Source: Bradyrhizobium canariense
GTDB taxonomy: Bacteria > Pseudomonadota > Alphaproteobacteria > Rhizobiales > Xanthobacteraceae
Direction of reading: 5' to 3'
Assembly (NCBI RefSeq): GCF_900105125.1
Contig: NZ_LT629750.1
Location: 1,116,001 to 1,180,000, forward strand
DNA length: 64,000 bases
This document shows, piece after piece, positions 1-7,755 of this stretch. The translations under genes and the position numbers were made by a program. Position 1 is the stretch's first letter. The number at the start of each line of letters is the position of its first letter. The notes under the pieces are model-generated. The model searched no databases. It saw only the letters and a program-made list of their open reading frames with translations, and was not told the origin of the DNA.

Positions 1-2628
1 GATCTCCGCGGCCGGCTTTGCCGGACTGAACAGATAGCCCTGCATTTCCGAACAGCCGAGCGCACGCAGCAGCTGCTGTTGCTGCTTCGTCTCGACGCCT
101 TCCGCGGTGGTTGTCATATCGCGCGCCGCCGCGATATTCACCACCGCCTGTACGATGCAGGATGAGCCCTCCGGCTCTTCGATATCGTTGATGAAGCAGC
201 GGTCGATCTTGATTTTGTCGAACGGAAAACGCTGCAGATAGCTCAGCGAGGAATAGCCGGTGCCGAAGTCGTCCAGTGCGATACGCACCCCGATGTCGCG
301 CAGCTGATGCAGAATGGCGAGTGCTGCCTCGTCGTCGCGAATCAGAACCGCCTCGGTGATTTCCAGTTCGAGCCGGTTCGCCGCAAGACCTGATTCCGCC
401 AGCGCCGAAACGATTTTCAACGCCAGCGTGCCGCTCTTGAACTGAACCGGCGAAACATTGACCGCAAGGTTGATATCATCAGGCCATGTCGTGGCTTCCG
501 CGCAAGCCGTCATCAGCACCCATTCGCCGATCTGGTTGATCAGGCCGGTCTCTTCCGCAATCGGAATGAACTCGGCGGGTGAAACCATACCGCGTTCGGG
601 GTGCCGCCAGCGCAGCAGGGCTTCGCAGCCGGTTATCTTGTTGTCCTGGAGACCGAGGCAGGGCTGGTAATAGACCTCGAGCGCGCCGTCGATGATGGCC
701 TGGCGCAGGTCGAGTTCCAGCAGACGTCGCGCCGTGACCTGGGCGTCCATGTCCGGTTGGAAGAAGCGATAGGTCCGTCGCCCAGCCGATTTGGCGGCAT
801 ACATCGCCAGATCCGCATTCTTCAGGATCTGGTGGAGGTCGGCGCCATGCTGCGGAGCCAGGGCTACGCCGATGCTGGCGTCCGTAGTGACCTGATGGCC
901 GAGGCACTCATAGGGCGTACGGATCGCGGAAAAAATGCGGGTTGCGAGGCCGACGACGTCATCCTCGGTTTTGACCGCGGTCTGAACAACGGCAAACTCA
1001 TCGCCGCCCAGCCGGGCGACGAAATCGTCACCTCTGATGCAGCCGCTCAGGTTCTCCGCCACCGATTTCAGCAATTCATCGCCGATCAGATGCCCGAGCG
1101 TGTCGTTGACGCTCTTGAATTCATCGATATCGATATAGAGCACCGCCAGTTGCTCACCGTGCGGAATCCGCGTCAGCTCATGCTTCAGCCGCTCGTGGAA
1201 CAGTGCGCGGTTCGGCAGGTCGGTCAGCGGATCGTAATGCGCCAGATGCGTGATCCGCTCCTCGGCCTGTTTGCGCTCCGTGACGTCTTCGATCGTGGCC
1301 ACCCAGCCGCCGGCTTCCAACGGCTGATTGATAATCAGGATGGCTCTGCCGCCGGGCGCCTCCGTGACCTGATGCGTCATCTTTCCAAGCGAGACATCGT
1401 GGATGATCGAATTGCAAAATTCATCCACGTCGCCATCAAAAGATCCGGTCTCTTTCCGGTGGGCGATCAGATCCTGCATGGTGCAGCCGGGCTTGACCAC
1501 ATCGGGCGACAACCCGAACATCTCGATGTAGCGCTGGTTGCAGACGGTGACGTGCGCAGATGCGTCGTAGACGACGAGGCCCTGCGGAATGTTGTTGACG
1601 GCGGTATCGAGGCGCTGCTTCTCCAGCCGATGTTGCTGCGATAATTTGCGCACCACCAGAAAAAGCAGGCCGGAAATCAGCAGCACGGAGAGCGCGGCCA
1701 CCGCGATCAAGAATCTGGTCTGCTCTCGCCAATCGGCCAGCACCGCCGATACGGTCGTGGTGGCGATGATCGAGATTGGAAAATCACTCAATGCTCTGAC
1801 GGAAGCCAGGCGATCCATACCGTCGATGGGGCTGGTCAACCGCATCGTGCCATGGTCGGATTCGGCCAAGATCTGCAGATGAACCGGACCGTTTCCGAAC
1901 TTGGTGCCGATCATCTCCTCGACGTGCGGATAGCGTGCCAGCAGCGTTCCATCGCTGTGATATAGCGAGATCGCGGTGCCGTCTGAAACCGCCATGGATT
2001 CGAAGAATTTTTCGAAAGTGGCGGGCGTGATTGCTCTTGTGACGACCCCCAAAAACCTGCCGTTCGGCGCTGTGACCTTGTGCGCGATGACGGTCGCCCA
2101 TCCCCCGCCGGCGAAGCGGCCACGCAGGAGTTCGATCAAAATCGGCGTCTGGGCAGATCCTGATTTGAAGGCTTTGAAGAAATCGCGGTCGGCGATGTTG
2201 ATGTTCGGGAGCGGCCAGTGCTCCGACGAATTGACCAGCTTTCCATCTGAATCGAATATGTTGACGCCGGCAATATCGGAGTGGCCGCTGACTTTGGCCT
2301 TCAGTATTTCGTGCATTTCAGCGGTCGACGTCAGATTCCTGAACGTGTCCGGTGAAGACAATCCGGTCATGCGAATTTGTGCGACGATTTCCTTTTGGAC
2401 GGTGACGAAATCTTCGATCTGTTGATCGAAGTGCCGAGCGAGCAGCAAGACCGTGTTTTCAAGTTCCCGTTCAGCGCGAGTGAGAGCGCGCTCGCGGAAC
2501 ACGCCGACCATCATCGCCGTTCCAACGACGATGGCGGCGACCAGCACGACGCCGCCGAGGATAAGCCAGCGGATCGGCCCGTTGCGAAACGCAGGCTTGT
2601 CTTTGATCGAGGCGTTTCCAGTTGCCAT
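1..2628 (-). CDS. Membrane-anchored PAS-GGDEF-EAL cyclic-di-GMP protein (3' end outside window)
   Basis: Predicted to make and/or break down the second messenger cyclic-di-GMP at the inner membrane. Domain order as read: a membrane segment at residues ~19-44, an extracytoplasmic sensor-like region to ~300, a second membrane segment at ~303-325, a PAS-like region at ~345-445, a GGDEF domain with an intact GGDEF signature at residues 541-545 (bases 994-1008), and an EAL domain with its EAL signature at residues 669-671 (bases 616-624). The conserved DDFGTGYSSL block of EAL enzymes is also present. Both catalytic signatures look intact, so it could be bifunctional or one domain could regulate the other; sequence alone does not decide. 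The ATG at 2628 begins a short Lys/Arg-containing N-terminus just before the first membrane segment. The reading frame runs out of the window at base 1, so the C-terminus is missing. Confidence 0.93.
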   Translation of the reverse strand, partial: MATGNASIKDKPAFRNGPIRWLILGGVVLVAAIVVGTAMMVGVFRERALTRAERELENTVLLLARHFDQQIEDFVTVQKEIVAQIRMTGLSSPDTFRNLTSTAEMHEILKAKVSGHSDIAGVNIFDSDGKLVNSSEHWPLPNINIADRDFFKAFKSGSAQTPILIELLRGRFAGGGWATVIAHKVTAPNGRFLGVVTRAITPATFEKFFESMAVSDGTAISLYHSDGTLLARYPHVEEMIGTKFGNGPVHLQILAESDHGTMRLTSPIDGMDRLASVRALSDFPISIIATTTVSAVLADWREQTRFLIAVAALSVLLISGLLFLVVRKLSQQHRLEKQRLDTAVNNIPQGLVVYDASAHVTVCNQRYIEMFGLSPDVVKPGCTMQDLIAHRKETGSFDGDVDEFCNSIIHDVSLGKMTHQVTEAPGGRAILIINQPLEAGGWVATIEDVTERKQAEERITHLAHYDPLTDLPNRALFHERLKHELTRIPHGEQLAVLYIDIDEFKSVNDTLGHLIGDELLKSVAENLSGCIRGDDFVARLGGDEFAVVQTAVKTEDDVVGLATRIFSAIRTPYECLGHQVTTDASIGVALAPQHGADLHQILKNADLAMYAAKSAGRRTYRFFQPDMDAQVTARRLLELDLRQAIIDGALEVYYQPCLGLQDNKITGCEALLRWRHPERGMVSPAEFIPIAEETGLINQIGEWVLMTACAEATTWPDDINLAVNVSPVQFKSGTLALKIVSALAESGLAANRLELEITEAVLIRDDEAALAILHQLRDIGVRIALDDFGTGYSSLSYLQRFPFDKIKIDRCFINDIEEPEGSSCIVQAVVNIAAARDMTTTAEGVETKQQQQLLRALGCSEMQGYLFSPAKPAAEI

Positions 2629-2865
2629 CATTGGTTTTTGATCGCTGCCGTGGCCGGGCGCCAGAAGCAGTTCTCGTCCCCTGGCAGGCAAAGGGCTACC
2701 GCACCGATGTGGAATTCACGTTAGGAAGTTGAGTTAATAGGCGCTTAACCGCGCGAGCTACTTTGCGTTGTATGCCCCGTGCGATCTCGCACGCGCTCCT
2801 GGCAACTTAATAGGTGGCGAAAATCTTGGGTGCGACGAAGTTCCCACGCGGGCCGCGGAAAGCAC

Positions 2866-2895
2866 AAAAAAGCCCCGCATTCGGCGGGGCTTTTT
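2866..2895 (-). terminator. Intrinsic terminator of the small secreted protein gene
   Basis: A 7-bp GC-rich perfect stem (2872-2878 with 2884-2890) has a 5-base loop. It is flanked by A-rich sequence on one side and a T tract on the other, so it reads as a terminator on both strands. It lies 15 bases beyond the stop of the gene ending at 2911. Confidence 0.85.
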
Positions 2896-2910
2896 CTTCG
2901 TGGACGATGC

Positions 2911-3216
2911 CTACCTGTTGAGGCCGGAGCCCGGACCGGTTGGCGTGAGCGTCGATCCGCTGGGCGACGCTCTGGGACCGAGCGTATTTCCGGACGGGTT
3001 CATCGTGTTGTTCGGGCCGCCGGCCGAGGCGCCATTGGTATTTCCCATGCCCGTGGTGCCGCCCGTCGTGCTTCCATTCACCGACGAGCCTGTGGTCATT
3101 CCGCTCGACGTGGAACCGCCCGCGGAAGTGCCTGCCGAGCTGCCGGTACCCTGGGCAAACGCCAATGTGCTGGAGAGCGCGAAGGCTGTCGCCAAAGCGA
3201 TGGTGGTAAGTTTCAT
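2911..3216 (-). CDS. Small secreted Ser/Gly/Thr-rich protein
   Basis: The product is 101 residues. The first ~21 form a clear Sec signal peptide (MKLTTIALATAFALSS... ending in AFA-Q). The mature part is almost entirely Gly, Ser, Thr, Asn and Pro, low in complexity and probably disordered. I recognise this type as a common small exported protein of Bradyrhizobium with no assigned function. The ATG at 3216 was chosen because an AAGAGGA ribosome-binding site lies at the right distance and the signal peptide starts there; an ATG 30 bases upstream (3246) gives an unlikely extension. A possible general-stress (EcfG-type) promoter lies upstream, and an intrinsic terminator follows, so it is probably a single-gene unit. 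Confidence 0.75.
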   Translation of the reverse strand: MKLTTIALATAFALSSTLAFAQGTGSSAGTSAGGSTSSGMTTGSSVNGSTTGGTTGMGNTNGASAGGPNNTMNPSGNTLGPRASPSGSTLTPTGPGSGLNR

Positions 3217-3247
3217 GAGTTGGTTCCTCTTGGATGATTGAAACATA

Positions 3248-3275
3248 ACAACTCACCGCCGAGGCCTTATGTTCC
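3248..3275 (-). promoter_or_regulatory. Possible EcfG-type (general stress sigma) promoter
   Basis: On the minus strand GGAAC (3275-3271) is followed, 17 bases later, by AGTT. The known rhizobial EcfG consensus is GGAAC, 16-17 bases, then CGTT, so the -35 is perfect and the -10 matches three of four. It sits about 30-60 bases before the ATG of the small secreted protein. This is a motif match only. Confidence 0.4.
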
Positions 3276-3314
3276 TACACTGTCGCGTGAGAGGAACCGC
3301 TTCTCTGCACACGC

Positions 3315-4565
3315 TTATGCGACGGTGATTTTCTTCCGCAACTCAAGACTGGACATCACGGCCACGATGATCGCGGCAATGATGTTGGTCGCCGCGCTGG
3401 CCAGGATCGGCACCGTATAGCTATGGCTGAGGTCGAACGCGAAGCCGGCGGTACTCGGACCGATCAGCGTGCCGAAGGCCACGCTGGTGTAGAGAATGCC
3501 GATAAGGCCGCTAACGTTACGGCCGCCAAAATAATCCATCACTACCGCGGGAAGTATCGCGACCCATCCGCCGTAGAAAACCCCAAACACGAAAGCGAAT
3601 GCGGCGAGCGACCACAGGTTGGTCGAGATCACCCAGGCGGCCAATGCGATCGCCATGCCGGCGAACATCATGAGCAGCGAAAGCTGTCGGCCGATTCGAT
3701 CGGCGAGACCGCCAAGAAAGAAGCGCCCGGCGGTGCTGCCGACGCCGATGACGCCCAGCAGCAACACCGCAGAGGAGGGCGCGACGCCATGATCCTGCGC
3801 ATAGGGCACGAGGTGAACGAACGGCACAAACACGCCGAACGAACAGATCAGGCAGGCCGCGTAGAGACTGATGAAGCGACGCGACCGGATCGCCTCGCTC
3901 ACCGAAGCGCCTTCCGGCCGTCTCTGTTGCGCGCCTGATTGTGGCAGATCGCCGTCGGGGCCGAGGTTACGGTCGCGGGGATCGTTTTCGATCAGCAGCG
4001 ACAATCCTCCGCCAATGACGATGGCGAGTGCGCCGAGTGCGAGATAGGCGCCGCGCCAGCCCAGGGTCTCGATCAATAATGACGCCAGCGGCGGCATCAC
4101 GAGCGTGCCGACGCCGATGCCGCTGACGGCGAGCCCTGAGGCAAAGCCGCGGCGACGGACGAACCATCGCTGCACCGCGCCGATCGCGGGAACATAGGCG
4201 CAGCCGATACCAAGGCCAACGCCGAGCCCGTAAGCGGCGTAGACCTCCGGCAGGCTGCGCGCCGCGCTGGCCGCCGCCAGGCCCAGCCCGGTCAGGATCA
4301 TGCCGGCAACTGCAAGGCGGCGCGAGCCGAAGCGATCGGCGAGCGGACCACTGACGATGCCAAGGCCGAAGTAAAGAAAGCCGGCAAGCGAGAACACCAG
4401 CGACACCGAGCCACGGGAGGCGCCGAAATCGCGCTGCAACGACGCAACGAAGGCGCTGAACGTGTAGGCGCAGCCGAATCCGATGAAGGTCACCGCGAAC
4501 GCGGCCAATACGACGAACCAGCCATAGAAGATGCGCTGGTAGGGCAGGGTTGCCTCGCTAATCAT
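3315..4565 (-). CDS. MFS transporter (OFA/monocarboxylate-like)
   Basis: A 416-residue major facilitator protein with about 12 hydrophobic segments. It starts FYGWFVVLAAFAVTF, and its first-half loop GPLADRFGSRR matches the MFS signature between helices 2 and 3. A related loop (GGLADRIGRQLS) occurs in the second half. The overall pattern resembles the OFA (oxalate/formate antiporter-like) and monocarboxylate groups; the substrate cannot be read from sequence. The ATG at 4565 is preferred over one at 4604 because GGAGG lies five bases before it. The gene is divergent from a CGNR zinc-finger regulator, and the gap holds a long inverted repeat, so that regulator probably controls this transporter. 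Confidence 0.88.
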   Translation of the reverse strand: MISEATLPYQRIFYGWFVVLAAFAVTFIGFGCAYTFSAFVASLQRDFGASRGSVSLVFSLAGFLYFGLGIVSGPLADRFGSRRLAVAGMILTGLGLAAASAARSLPEVYAAYGLGVGLGIGCAYVPAIGAVQRWFVRRRGFASGLAVSGIGVGTLVMPPLASLLIETLGWRGAYLALGALAIVIGGGLSLLIENDPRDRNLGPDGDLPQSGAQQRRPEGASVSEAIRSRRFISLYAACLICSFGVFVPFVHLVPYAQDHGVAPSSAVLLLGVIGVGSTAGRFFLGGLADRIGRQLSLLMMFAGMAIALAAWVISTNLWSLAAFAFVFGVFYGGWVAILPAVVMDYFGGRNVSGLIGILYTSVAFGTLIGPSTAGFAFDLSHSYTVPILASAATNIIAAIIVAVMSSLELRKKITVA

Positions 4566-4600
4566 GATGGCCTCCGTTTCAAGATTGTCGGAACGCTTGA

Positions 4601-4664
4601 ACACCAGTTAAATGATTATACCGGTGCCTCTTGCTGTCAACCGGTAAAGCTGATTTACTGGTGT
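4601..4664. promoter_or_regulatory. 25-bp imperfect inverted repeat, likely operator of the MFS/CGNR divergent pair
   Basis: The left arm 4601-4625 (ACACCAGTTAAATG...ACCGGT) and the right arm 4640-4664 (ACCGGT...TTTACTGGTGT) are reverse complements at 18 of 25 positions, separated by 14 bases. Both ends of each arm carry copies of an ACCRGTWWW-like word: 4603-4611 and 4640-4648 on the plus strand, 4617-4625 and 4654-4662 on the minus strand. The right arm ends five bases before the regulator start codon and the left arm lies 36 bases before the transporter start, so binding here could control both genes. Confidence 0.65.
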
Positions 4665-4668
4665 CTAG

Positions 4669-5262
4669 ATGTCCAAACTATCGAGAAAATTCCAGGTTCC
4701 GGACGAGCTGGCCAATCTCTACGATTTCGCCAATTCGATCGACGTCAGGCATTTCACGCATCACGGCGTGCAGCATGAGCAGGGCGACGAACTGGAGGGG
4801 CCGCGGCAACTGGTTGCCTGGTTGGCGGAACGCGGGTTGTCGCCGACCGGCGCGAAAATCACGCCGGCGATGCTGGAGACCGCGCTGCGGTTGCGAACCG
4901 ATATTCGCGCTTTTCTTGAATGCGATCCGGCCGAGCGGCGCAAAAACGAGCGCGTGACCGGTTTGCTCAACACGGCGCTGAGATCGTTTCCGCTTGTCGC
5001 GGAGCTGCGAACTGGTCGCGGCCCGACGCTGCGGACTTCGCGGGAGGATGCCTTGGCCGGTCTGTCCGTTGTGGTCGCCGAGCTTTATGACGGTTCCATC
5101 AACGGTACGCTCGATCGGCTGAAGATGTGCGCCGCCGAAGAGTGTCGGCGGGTGTTTTTCGATCGGTCGAAACCGGCGACGCGGCGCTGGTGCATGTCAA
5201 CGCTATGCGGAAACCGGACAAAGACCCGAACCTACCGTGCGCGCCACCGCGACGCCGGCTGA
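4669..5262 (+). CDS. ABATE/CGNR zinc-finger putative transcriptional regulator
   Basis: A 197-residue protein with the layout of the ABATE-CGNR family. The N-terminal all-helical ABATE-like region covers residues ~1-145. The C-terminal CGNR zinc finger has Cys154, Cys159, Cys175 and Cys180, the last within the CGNR signature (180-183), followed by a basic tail. Family members are generally described as putative stress-induced transcription regulators. It is divergent from an MFS transporter gene; the start codon lies five bases from a large inverted repeat, consistent with autoregulation. The ATG has no strong Shine-Dalgarno sequence (nearest upstream bases GTGTCTAG), so expression may be low. 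The ligand is unknown. Confidence 0.85.
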   Translation: MSKLSRKFQVPDELANLYDFANSIDVRHFTHHGVQHEQGDELEGPRQLVAWLAERGLSPTGAKITPAMLETALRLRTDIRAFLECDPAERRKNERVTGLLNTALRSFPLVAELRTGRGPTLRTSREDALAGLSVVVAELYDGSINGTLDRLKMCAAEECRRVFFDRSKPATRRWCMSTLCGNRTKTRTYRARHRDAG

Positions 5263-5300
5263 CCGTTGCTCGCCTTGCGCGCCAGCAATCGTGCGGAAGT

Positions 5301-5810
5301 TTAACTGCGGGCCAGATAATGCCCGGACTTGCCGCCCTTTTTTTCCAGCAAATGAATGCCTTCGATACGGACGCCGCGCTCCACCGCCTTGATCATGTCG
5401 TAGATCGTCAGACACGCGACCGACACCGCCGTCAGCGCTTCCATCTCGACGCCGGTCGGACCGGTCACCTTGACGGTGGCGCGGACGATGCAGCCCGGCA
5501 GCTTTTTGTCGGGTGTGATCTCCAGCGTGACTTTCGACAGCGCCAGCGGATGGCACAGCGGTATCAGCTCCGAGGTGCGCTTGGCCGCCATGATGCCGGC
5601 GATGCGCGCCGTGCCGAGCACGTCGCCCTTTTTGGCATTGCCGCTCTCGATTAGTTCAAGCGTCGTTTTGCTCATGACAACGCGGCCTTCGGCCACCGCG
5701 ATGCGCTCGGTTGCGGGCTTGGCTGACACGTCGACCATCCGGGCTTCGCCGCTGCTGTCGATATGGGTGAGGGCGGCTTTATCCTTATCCCTGGAAGCTT
5801 TGCGCGCCAT
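5301..5810 (-). CDS. moaC: Cyclic pyranopterin monophosphate synthase MoaC
   Basis: A 169-residue cytoplasmic enzyme of molybdenum cofactor synthesis, acting with MoaA to form cyclic pyranopterin monophosphate. Family motifs are clear: MVDVSAK near residue 25, LIPLCHPL with His87, the [26 protein letters not shown] block including Asp138 and Lys141, and the C-terminal KSGHY. Length is normal. It is the last gene of the minus-strand ppiD-trpD-trpC-moaC run; its ATG lies three bases after the trpC stop, with no strong ribosome-binding site of its own, so it is probably translationally coupled to trpC. It converges with the CGNR gene, with only 38 bases between the stops and no obvious terminator. 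Confidence 0.97.
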   Translation of the reverse strand: MARKASRDKDKAALTHIDSSGEARMVDVSAKPATERIAVAEGRVVMSKTTLELIESGNAKKGDVLGTARIAGIMAAKRTSELIPLCHPLALSKVTLEITPDKKLPGCIVRATVKVTGPTGVEMEALTAVSVACLTIYDMIKAVERGVRIEGIHLLEKKGGKSGHYLARS

Positions 5811-5813
5811 GCG

Positions 5814-6635
5814 TCAGCGCGTCCCGGTCGCACGGGGAGCGTTCTCGCGCGTCAGCAGGGCGCGGGTCGCGGCGGTGACGTCAGCCTGCCGCATCAGGCT
5901 TTCACCGACCAGGAATGTCGACATGCCGATACGCGCGAGACGCGCAAGATCAGCGGGCGCAAAGATCCCGCTTTCGCCGACCATCAGGCGGTCTCCGGGG
6001 ATCAGCGGCGCCAGCGCCTCGCTGGTGGCCAGCGTGGTCTCGAAGGTCCTTAAATTGCGATTGTTGACCCCGATCATCGGCGAGCGAAGTTTGAGGGCCC
6101 GATCGAGCTCGGCGCGTTCATGGATTTCGATCAGCACGTCCATGCCATGCGCGAGCGCGGCCGCCTCGATGTCCCTGGCTGCGCCGTCGTTGAGTGCCGC
6201 CATGATGATCAGAATGCAGTCGGCGCCATGGGCTCTGGCCTCGACCACCTGATAGGTGTCGAACATGAAATCCTTGCGCAGCGTGGGCAATGATGTGGCC
6301 GCGCGCGCCGCCACCATGAAATCGAGGTGCCCCTGAAACGATGGCGTGTCCGTCAGCACGGAGAGGCAGGCAGCGCCGCCGGCTTCATAGGCCTTGGCCA
6401 ATGCGGGCGGATCGAAATCGGCGCGAATGAGTCCCTTGGACGGCGAGGCTTTTTTCACCTCGGCAATCAGCGCGTATTCGCCCAGGGCCAGCTTTTCACG
6501 GATGGCGCGAACGAAGCCGCGCGGCGGAGGAGCTGCCTTCGCCAGCGCCTCAAGGCTGGAAAGCGGATGCGCGCGCTTGGCCGCAGCGATTTCCTCGCGC
6601 TTGTAAGCCTCGATCTTGGTCAGGATATCGGACAT
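5814..6635 (-). CDS. trpC: Indole-3-glycerol-phosphate synthase TrpC
   Basis: A 273-residue TIM-barrel enzyme that closes the indole ring in tryptophan synthesis, acting on carboxyphenylamino-deoxyribulose phosphate. Motifs: KKASPSKG near residue 60, [36 protein letters not shown] and MVGESGIF, which carry the catalytic Lys/Glu and phosphate-binding residues of the family. It is monofunctional, not fused to TrpF. It follows trpD by 16 bases, with GAAGGG as ribosome-binding site, and is followed closely by moaC. Confidence 0.98.
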   Translation of the reverse strand: MSDILTKIEAYKREEIAAAKRAHPLSSLEALAKAAPPPRGFVRAIREKLALGEYALIAEVKKASPSKGLIRADFDPPALAKAYEAGGAACLSVLTDTPSFQGHLDFMVAARAATSLPTLRKDFMFDTYQVVEARAHGADCILIIMAALNDGAARDIEAAALAHGMDVLIEIHERAELDRALKLRSPMIGVNNRNLRTFETTLATSEALAPLIPGDRLMVGESGIFAPADLARLARIGMSTFLVGESLMRQADVTAATRALLTRENAPRATGTR

Positions 6636-6651
6636 CGGGAGGCCCTTCGGA

Positions 6652-7665
6652 TCAGGCGTTGGAAACCGTGATCAGATGCTTCAGCCGCGCGGCAGCCGCG
6701 CCGCTGTCGAGCGATTTTGCGCCGAGCGCCACGCCTTCCTTCAAGCTTTTGGCGCGGCCGGCCACGATCAGCGCGGCGGCGGCGTTCAACAATGCGACAT
6801 CGCGAAAAGGGCTCGGCATCCCATCGAGCACGCTTTGCAGCGCGATGGCATTGGCGGCCGCATCGCCGCCCTTCAGCGCATCGCCGGCGACGCGAGGCAG
6901 GCCGGCCTCTTCAGGCGTCACGTCGAAGGTGCGGATATCGCCGTTCTCTAACGCCGCAACGAAGGTGGGACCGGTGAGCGTGATCTCATCGAGACCATCG
7001 GAGCCGTGCACCACCCAGGCGGATTCGGCGCCCAAATTCCTCAGCACCTGCGCCAGCGGTTGCACCCATTGCCGGGAAAACACCCCGACCATTTGCCGTT
7101 TCACGCCGGCCGGATTGGACAGCGGGCCGAGCAGATTGAAGATGGTGCGGGTGGCGAGCTCGACGCGGGTCGGGCCGACGTTCTTCATCGCGGGATGATG
7201 CGAAGGGGCGAACATGAAGCCGATGCCGGTTTCGGCGACGCAGCGGCCGACCTGCTCGGGCGTGATATCGATCTTGACCCCGAGCGATGACAACACGTCG
7301 GCCGCCCCCGAGCGCGACGACAGCGCGCGGTTGCCGTGCTTGGCGACGGGCACGCCGGTGCCCGCGACGATGAACGAGGCGCAGGTCGACACGTTAACCG
7401 ATCCGGAGCCATCGCCGCCGGTGCCGACCACGTCGACGGCATTGGCAGGCGCGGTGACGCGCAGCATCTTGGCTCGCATGGCCAATACCGCGCCGGTGAT
7501 CTCGTCGACGGTCTCGCCACGGACGCGGAGCGCCATCAGCAATCCGCCCATCTGCGAGGGCGTCGCCTCGCCGGACATCATGCTGTCGAAGGCCGATGCC
7601 GCTTCATCGCGCGACAGCGTTGCGCCGGTGGCCACTTTTCCGATGATAGATTTGAAGTCGTCCAT
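6652..7665 (-). CDS. trpD: Anthranilate phosphoribosyltransferase TrpD
   Basis: A 337-residue enzyme that joins anthranilate to phosphoribosyl pyrophosphate in tryptophan synthesis. The PRPP-binding signature [17 protein letters not shown] and the following [21 protein letters not shown] block are intact, as is GPLSNPAG. Full length and not fused to TrpG. It lies between ppiD (90 bases upstream) and trpC (16 bases downstream) and probably belongs to one operon with them. The other trp genes are not in this window, so tryptophan genes are split in this genome. Confidence 0.98.
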   Translation of the reverse strand: MDDFKSIIGKVATGATLSRDEAASAFDSMMSGEATPSQMGGLLMALRVRGETVDEITGAVLAMRAKMLRVTAPANAVDVVGTGGDGSGSVNVSTCASFIVAGTGVPVAKHGNRALSSRSGAADVLSSLGVKIDITPEQVGRCVAETGIGFMFAPSHHPAMKNVGPTRVELATRTIFNLLGPLSNPAGVKRQMVGVFSRQWVQPLAQVLRNLGAESAWVVHGSDGLDEITLTGPTFVAALENGDIRTFDVTPEEAGLPRVAGDALKGGDAAANAIALQSVLDGMPSPFRDVALLNAAAALIVAGRAKSLKEGVALGAKSLDSGAAAARLKHLITVSNA

Positions 7666-7755
7666 CGCGCGCTTTCAGGGGGAACGTTTCCAGAGCATGG
7701 CCTCGTGAATCAAGTCGTTTGCTCGGGAAACCCGGTTACCCTTTTTTGGTCATGC

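Noticed and set aside
601..1644. 347-codon plus-strand frame over the GGDEF/EAL gene
   Set aside because: The minus-strand GGDEF and EAL signatures are intact here; the plus frame has no domain.
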